Part shown: positions 7,405-10,157 of the stretch, piece by piece | Numbering within the stretch: position 1 is the first letter of the stretch | Layout: each line of letters starts with the position of its first letter | Assembly: GCA_021825225.1 (NCBI GenBank) | Contig: JAKAIH010000021.1 | Span: forward strand, 1-10,157 | DNA: 10,157 nt | Direction: 5' to 3' | Source of the DNA: Pseudomonadota bacterium | Lineage (GTDB): Bacteria; Pseudomonadota; Gammaproteobacteria; Burkholderiales; SG8-39 | Notes under the pieces: model-generated | The model's input: the letters and a program-made list of their open reading frames with translations, nothing else | The model's database searches: none | What the model was told of the DNA's origin: nothing | Made by a program: the position numbers and the translations under genes

Positions 7405-8666
7405 GGGGCTTGATTCGGCAGGCAGCACTTCTTGTACTTTTTGCCGCTGCCGCAAGGGCAGGGATCGTTGCGGCTGGCGCGGTACGTCGTCGCGGCCGCT
7501 TGCGTCTTCAGCGATCGCATGAAATTCGCCATGGATTCGCCCGAGCGCCGATGCCAAGCCAGGCTTTGCAGGTAGGGGCGGCTGTGGGTGTAAAACTGCT
7601 TCAGTCCGGCGCACAGGCAGTTCAATCCTTCCTCGCCCTGCGCTGTCCGCTCCAAGCGGTCCTTCGGGCATCCGCCGTTGCACAAATCCAGGACCTCGCA
7701 TCGCCTGCAATCGCCGGGGAGACGATCGCGCTTGTTGCGCCCGAATTCCAGCAATGCCGGAGTTTCCAGCAGTTCGGCCAGCGGGGTCTCGCAAATATTC
7801 CCCAAGCGATGCGCCGGATCGACGAAGTGGTCGCAGGAATAGACGTCGCCGTTGTGTTCGAGCACGACGATGTTGCCGCAAGTCGGACTGGACACGCATA
7901 GCGCGTGCTGCATGTTGAGGAACGGCCTGGTGGCTTCGTCGAAATTCTGGACATGCATCACTCCCACATCCTGACGCACCCATTCATCGAAAATGGTGCA
8001 GAGGAAAGCGCCATAGGCCCTGGCCGAAACGGATTGCGCGCTGTACCCGTGCTCGCCATGGCGCGCCACCAGGGGCAGGAACTGCAGGAAGCGGGCGCCG
8101 ATCTCCTTGAAGTAGCGATATACCGCAGCGGCCTGGCGCACGTTCTGGTCGTGAACCACGCACAGCACGTCGCAATGGACCCGATAGCGCTGCAGCAGAC
8201 GAAAGGCCTGCAACACGCTCCTGTGGGTCGGCCTGTCCTGTTTGTCGGTGCGGTAGCGGTCGTGCAGCTCTTTCGGACCGTCCAGGCTGAGGCCGACAAA
8301 GAACTTCTCCGCTGCGAGAAAGCGGCACCATGCCTCATCCAGCAGGGTGCCGTTGGTCTGAATGCCGTTCAGAATCTCGCGCCCCGCCGGACGGTGCTTG
8401 CGCTGCAGTTCCACGATGCGGCGGAAATAATCCAGGCCGAGCACCGTCGGCTCGCCGCCGTGCCACGAAAACAGTATCGATTCGGCGGGGCTCGCAGCGA
8501 TGTGCTGCACGATATAGCGCTCGAGCAAATCGTCGGCCATGCGAGATGGGCCCGCCGCCGGATAGAGGTCCTTCTTGCTCAGGTAGTAGCAATAGCGGCA
8601 GTCGAGATTGCACACCGCGCCTATCGGCTTCACCATGACTTGGAATTCGCGCGCGGCGGCAAGCAT
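7401..8666 (-). CDS. Radical SAM/SPASM protein of the anaerobic sulfatase maturase type with C-terminal SEC-C motif
   Basis: Enzymes of this type oxidise an active-site Cys or Ser of a sulfatase to formylglycine using SAM and three 4Fe-4S clusters. The 421-residue chain starts FQVMVKPIGAVCNLDCRYCYY: Cys19, Cys23 and Cys26 form the CX3CX2C radical-SAM cluster. HGGEP lies at 69-73 and QTNGTLL at 103-109. The SPASM cysteines are all visible (Cys257, 263, 278, 320, 323, 329, 333, 350), and Asp279 right after Cys278 matches the proposed catalytic base of known maturases. Beyond the usual end (about 370 residues) is RNDPCPCGSGKKYKKCC at 399-415, the SEC-C zinc motif known from SecA. No sulfatase or RiPP precursor is in the window, so the client is unknown. 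The gene is 165 bp downstream of the aldolase, same strand. The start has no clear Shine-Dalgarno but fits the family N-terminus. Confidence 0.88.
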   Translation of the reverse strand: MLAAAREFQVMVKPIGAVCNLDCRYCYYLSKKDLYPAAGPSRMADDLLERYIVQHIAASPAESILFSWHGGEPTVLGLDYFRRIVELQRKHRPAGREILNGIQTNGTLLDEAWCRFLAAEKFFVGLSLDGPKELHDRYRTDKQDRPTHRSVLQAFRLLQRYRVHCDVLCVVHDQNVRQAAAVYRYFKEIGARFLQFLPLVARHGEHGYSAQSVSARAYGAFLCTIFDEWVRQDVGVMHVQNFDEATRPFLNMQHALCVSSPTCGNIVVLEHNGDVYSCDHFVDPAHRLGNICETPLAELLETPALLEFGRNKRDRLPGDCRRCEVLDLCNGGCPKDRLERTAQGEEGLNCLCAGLKQFYTHSRPYLQSLAWHRRSGESMANFMRSLKTQAAATTYRASRNDPCPCGSGKKYKKCCLPNQAP

Positions 8667-8775
8667 CGTCTGGCCTAAGGGCTGGCGTATGGGATGGGAG
8701 TGGCTCGTGGCGGCGCGCGGCGCGGGCGCGATTGCCGAATTGCCGCGCTGCCAGGATGCCGGATTCCGATGGGAG

Positions 8776-8781
8776 ATTATA
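8776..8781 (-). promoter_or_regulatory. Candidate -10 element for the radical-SAM gene
   Basis: A perfect TATAAT on the - strand lies in the 165-bp gap between the aldolase and the maturase-like gene, in otherwise very GC-rich sequence. Transcription would begin near 8769, giving a leader of about 100 nt. No recognisable -35 box is found at 16-18 bp spacing (the 17-bp position reads GCACTG), so it would need an activator or is fortuitous. It suggests that the radical-SAM gene may be transcribed separately from the aldolase. Confidence 0.35.
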
Positions 8782-8831
8782 ACCAGAACGCTTGCTGCCA
8801 GTGCGGCCGGGATGACTGCGCCGGCCTCCGA

Positions 8832-9878
8832 TTACGTGTAGGCCGCGCACATCTCCCCTTCGGACTTGAGGCTGTCGAGCGCGCTGTAGTCCGGCTGCCA
8901 GCGGGTGCCCGCGCGCAGCGTGAGCGCATCCAGTTCGCGCAAGGTGGCGCGGCCCTGCTCGCGCAGTTGCGCTGCGAATTTCCCGAAATCCGGAAATTGC
9001 TGCAACGCGTCCCACCAGATCGCGCGTCCGGCCAGGAAGCCATTGGCGCCCGCGGCGTAGGCGTACTCCATGACCCGCATGAACTGTTCGGGTGTAACGC
9101 CGGCGGAGAGCATCACCCAGGGCATGCCGGCGTCGCGGCAGATGGCGCCCATGGCGTCGAACCGGCGCTGCGCCTGCAAATGCCCGGCGCCGCCGTCGCG
9201 CGCCGGCAGCGTCGCGCCAGGCAGCGGGCTTTCGAGCTTCAGCAGATCCACGCCGTAGCGCGGATGTACGAACTCGCGCACGCTGTCCAGCACCAGTTCG
9301 GGCTGCCTGGAGGAGGACTCGCCGTAATCGACATTGTGGCGCGCGCTCTTCGCAAACGGATACACCAGCAGCTCCAGCACCAGCGCAATGTCCTGGCGGC
9401 GGCATTCATCGCCGACATTTTCGACGAACGTTTTCTGGTGCGCGAGGATGTCCGCGTCGGCATCGGGCCGAAACCAGGTCAGCAATTTCACGCCGTCTCC
9501 GCCTGCTCGCTTGATCTTTTCGACGCTCCAGTTGCGGATCGAATGCGATCTGCGCCCGCCGGGGGTGTCTTCGAAGCGATGGTCCTCCAGCGTCACCAGG
9601 AAGCCGGTGCGTGCGGGCAGTTTTGCCAGTGCAGCGGGAAACGAGAAGTTCGGATCCAGGAGCACCGCGCTGACGTGTTCGCCCAACGCTTCCACCAGTA
9701 CGCGCTTGATCGCGACCATGTCCGCGAAGCTCGCCGCGTCCGCGCCGATGCCGAGTTTCTTCTCGATGAACGATGAAATTTGATGGCGCTGGTCTACCGC
9801 CATCATGTTGAAGTGGCCAGCCGGCGTCGCCATGCGGCGCAGCCCCCGCAATTTACCCAGCCGCGGATTGGTGGACAT
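8832..9878 (-). CDS. Class I aldolase, LacD (tagatose-1,6-bisphosphate aldolase) family
   Basis: This is a 348-residue TIM-barrel aldolase that forms a Schiff base with a ketose phosphate and splits it to dihydroxyacetone phosphate and an aldehyde. Residues matching those recalled as catalytic in LacD are all present: Asp29 in AVDQR, Lys131 in GVKLL, Glu169 in LVLELLVYP, and Lys214 in VDLLKLESP as the Schiff-base lysine. MLSAGVTPEQF at 256-266 and AGANGFLAGRAIWW at 276-289 match the phosphate-binding end. I chose ATG 9876-9878 because the LacD-like sequence begins just after it; the frame is open upstream to 10022, but those 48 codons would cover the promoter-like sequence and look non-conserved. 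The Shine-Dalgarno is weak (AGGTGA, 14 bases away). No lac or tagatose genes accompany it, so the true sugar may differ; sulfo-sugar phosphates are cleaved by related aldolases. Confidence 0.85.
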   Translation of the reverse strand: MSTNPRLGKLRGLRRMATPAGHFNMMAVDQRHQISSFIEKKLGIGADAASFADMVAIKRVLVEALGEHVSAVLLDPNFSFPAALAKLPARTGFLVTLEDHRFEDTPGGRRSHSIRNWSVEKIKRAGGDGVKLLTWFRPDADADILAHQKTFVENVGDECRRQDIALVLELLVYPFAKSARHNVDYGESSSRQPELVLDSVREFVHPRYGVDLLKLESPLPGATLPARDGGAGHLQAQRRFDAMGAICRDAGMPWVMLSAGVTPEQFMRVMEYAYAAGANGFLAGRAIWWDALQQFPDFGKFAAQLREQGRATLRELDALTLRAGTRWQPDYSALDSLKSEGEMCAAYT

Positions 9879-9913
9879 ACGAGGAAAACGGTTCACCTGT
9901 TGACGAAAGCAAA

Positions 9914-9948
9914 GCCGGCGCATCTCGGGCCGGCAAAACGAACCGGCC
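9914..9948 (-). promoter_or_regulatory. Two mutually exclusive hairpins in the aldolase leader
   Basis: Read on the - strand, GGCCGG (9948-9943) can pair with CCGGCC (9933-9928), and the overlapping GCCGGC (9934-9929) can instead pair with GCCGGC (9919-9914). The second hairpin is followed by TTTGCTTTC, a weak T-rich run. This antiterminator/terminator-like layout sits between the proposed transcription start and the ATG. The six-base stems are self-complementary GC words, so chance is a serious alternative. Confidence 0.25.
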
Positions 9949-9981
9949 TGAGAGCGGCCTGTTGTCTTGATCTGCGAATGG

Positions 9982-10022
9982 AATGTACTCGTCTTTTCCT
10001 CATGTCTGTTGATTTTTGTCAA
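9982..10022 (-). promoter_or_regulatory. Candidate FNR/ANR-dependent promoter of the aldolase gene
   Basis: On the - strand, TTGAC-AAAA-ATCAA (10022-10009) matches the FNR consensus TTGAT-N4-ATCAA at nine of ten positions. A -10-like TACATT (9987-9982, four of six matches to TATAAT) follows so that a start near 9974 would place the box at -41.5, the class II activator position. The TTGACA in the box is 29 bases from the -10, too far for a normal -35. The leader to the ATG would be about 95 nt. This would link the aldolase, and perhaps the oxygen-sensitive radical-SAM gene after it, to low oxygen. Confidence 0.4.
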
Positions 10023-10063
10023 CCGTCAGGCCAACTGCGCGCCATCTAATACACAGCATCAGT

Positions 10064-10157
10064 AGTGTCCGGACGTTAGTCGAATAGATTCAGTTGATTA
10101 ACTTCAAAGGACTGAATGTCTTCGGTGCCAATGTTGTTAAGCAGTTGATCCAATGGA
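10064..10157 (-). mobile_element. Terminal fragment of an insertion sequence (runs off the window)
   Basis: From about 10064 the sequence becomes less GC-rich than the genes to its left. TAGTGTCCGGAC, containing the palindrome GTCCGGAC (10067-10074), directly precedes the stop of a - strand frame entering from the right edge, as expected for a terminal inverted repeat beside the 3' end of a transposase gene. The other end and any target duplication lie outside the window. Family is uncertain; an IS4-like element is my guess from the protein tail. Confidence 0.45.
10076..10157 (-). CDS. C-terminal end of a probable transposase (partial)
   Basis: A - strand frame enters from the right edge and encodes 26 residues ending in SFEVNQLNLFD, then TAA at 10078-10076. 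Tails of the form QLNLF or QLSLF followed by an acidic residue are common, from memory, at the ends of IS4-type DDE transposases. The fragment is too short to show the catalytic DDE residues, so the assignment depends on the tail and on the inverted-repeat-like motif immediately beyond the stop. It could instead be the end of an unrelated protein. Confidence 0.4.
   Translation of the reverse strand, partial: PLDQLLNNIGTEDIQSFEVNQLNLFD

Noticed and set aside
6685..7983. - strand open frame spanning the second CoA-transferase and the end of the radical-SAM gene
   Set aside because: It crosses two real genes in another frame and shows no family features; the CX3CX2C and SPASM reading frame is the other one.
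8782..8800. Possible sigma-54 promoter (TGGCA on the - strand)
   Set aside because: The -12 GC element is absent at the required spacing; only the -24 half matches.
8608..8841. 77-codon + strand frame beside the radical-SAM gene, considered as a RiPP precursor peptide
   Set aside because: No leader/core pattern, no repeated Cys or Ser motif, and it overlaps the radical-SAM 5' end antisense with no ribosome binding site.
8335..9405. - strand open frame bridging the aldolase and the radical-SAM gene
   Set aside because: Out of frame with both well-supported genes and lacking motifs; it would span the stop of one and the start of the other.
9879..10022. 48-codon N-terminal extension of the aldolase
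   Set aside because: It would start inside the FNR-like box and encodes residues unlike the LacD family N-terminus.

Overview
The window is GC-rich, densely packed bacterial DNA that reads like a Pseudomonadota chromosome, probably Betaproteobacteria (Burkholderiales-like). That placement rests on composition, short or overlapping gene junctions and the gene families present; no taxonomic marker gene is in view.

Left and centre (about 1-7404, all + strand): a run of six genes with tight or overlapping joints. It begins inside a two-domain ABC permease, followed by its ATPase with a TOBE-type tail, a class III (CaiB/BaiF) CoA-transferase, a CitE-like (HpcH/HpaI) C-C lyase, a cytoplasmic-looking FAD dehydrogenase of the fumarate reductase/ketosteroid dehydrogenase superfamily, and a second CaiB/BaiF CoA-transferase. 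Read together, this is a candidate uptake-and-catabolism operon for an organic acid: import, CoA activation, oxidation or reduction of the acyl chain, and retro-aldol/Claisen cleavage. The substrate cannot be read from the sequence. The only sizeable internal gap (4468-4603) holds a 14-bp palindrome just upstream of the flavoprotein gene.

Junction (7321-7404): the operon runs into a 27-codon open frame with a very good ribosome binding site and a hydrolase-like N-terminus. It stops abruptly where the 3' end of an oppositely oriented gene begins; the two stop codons share the same CTAG. I read this as the stump of a seventh operon gene cut by a rearrangement.

Right (7401-10157, all - strand): a SPASM radical-SAM protein of the anaerobic sulfatase maturase type with a C-terminal SEC-C zinc motif, preceded by a class I aldolase of the LacD (tagatose-1,6-bisphosphate aldolase) family. 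Upstream of the aldolase are an FNR/ANR-like box and a -10 element with near-ideal class II spacing, then two mutually exclusive hairpins in the presumed leader. The window ends in what looks like one end of an insertion sequence (short C-terminal transposase frame plus a GTCCGGAC terminal motif). The right block may be a transferred segment bounded by the truncated gene on one side and the IS on the other.
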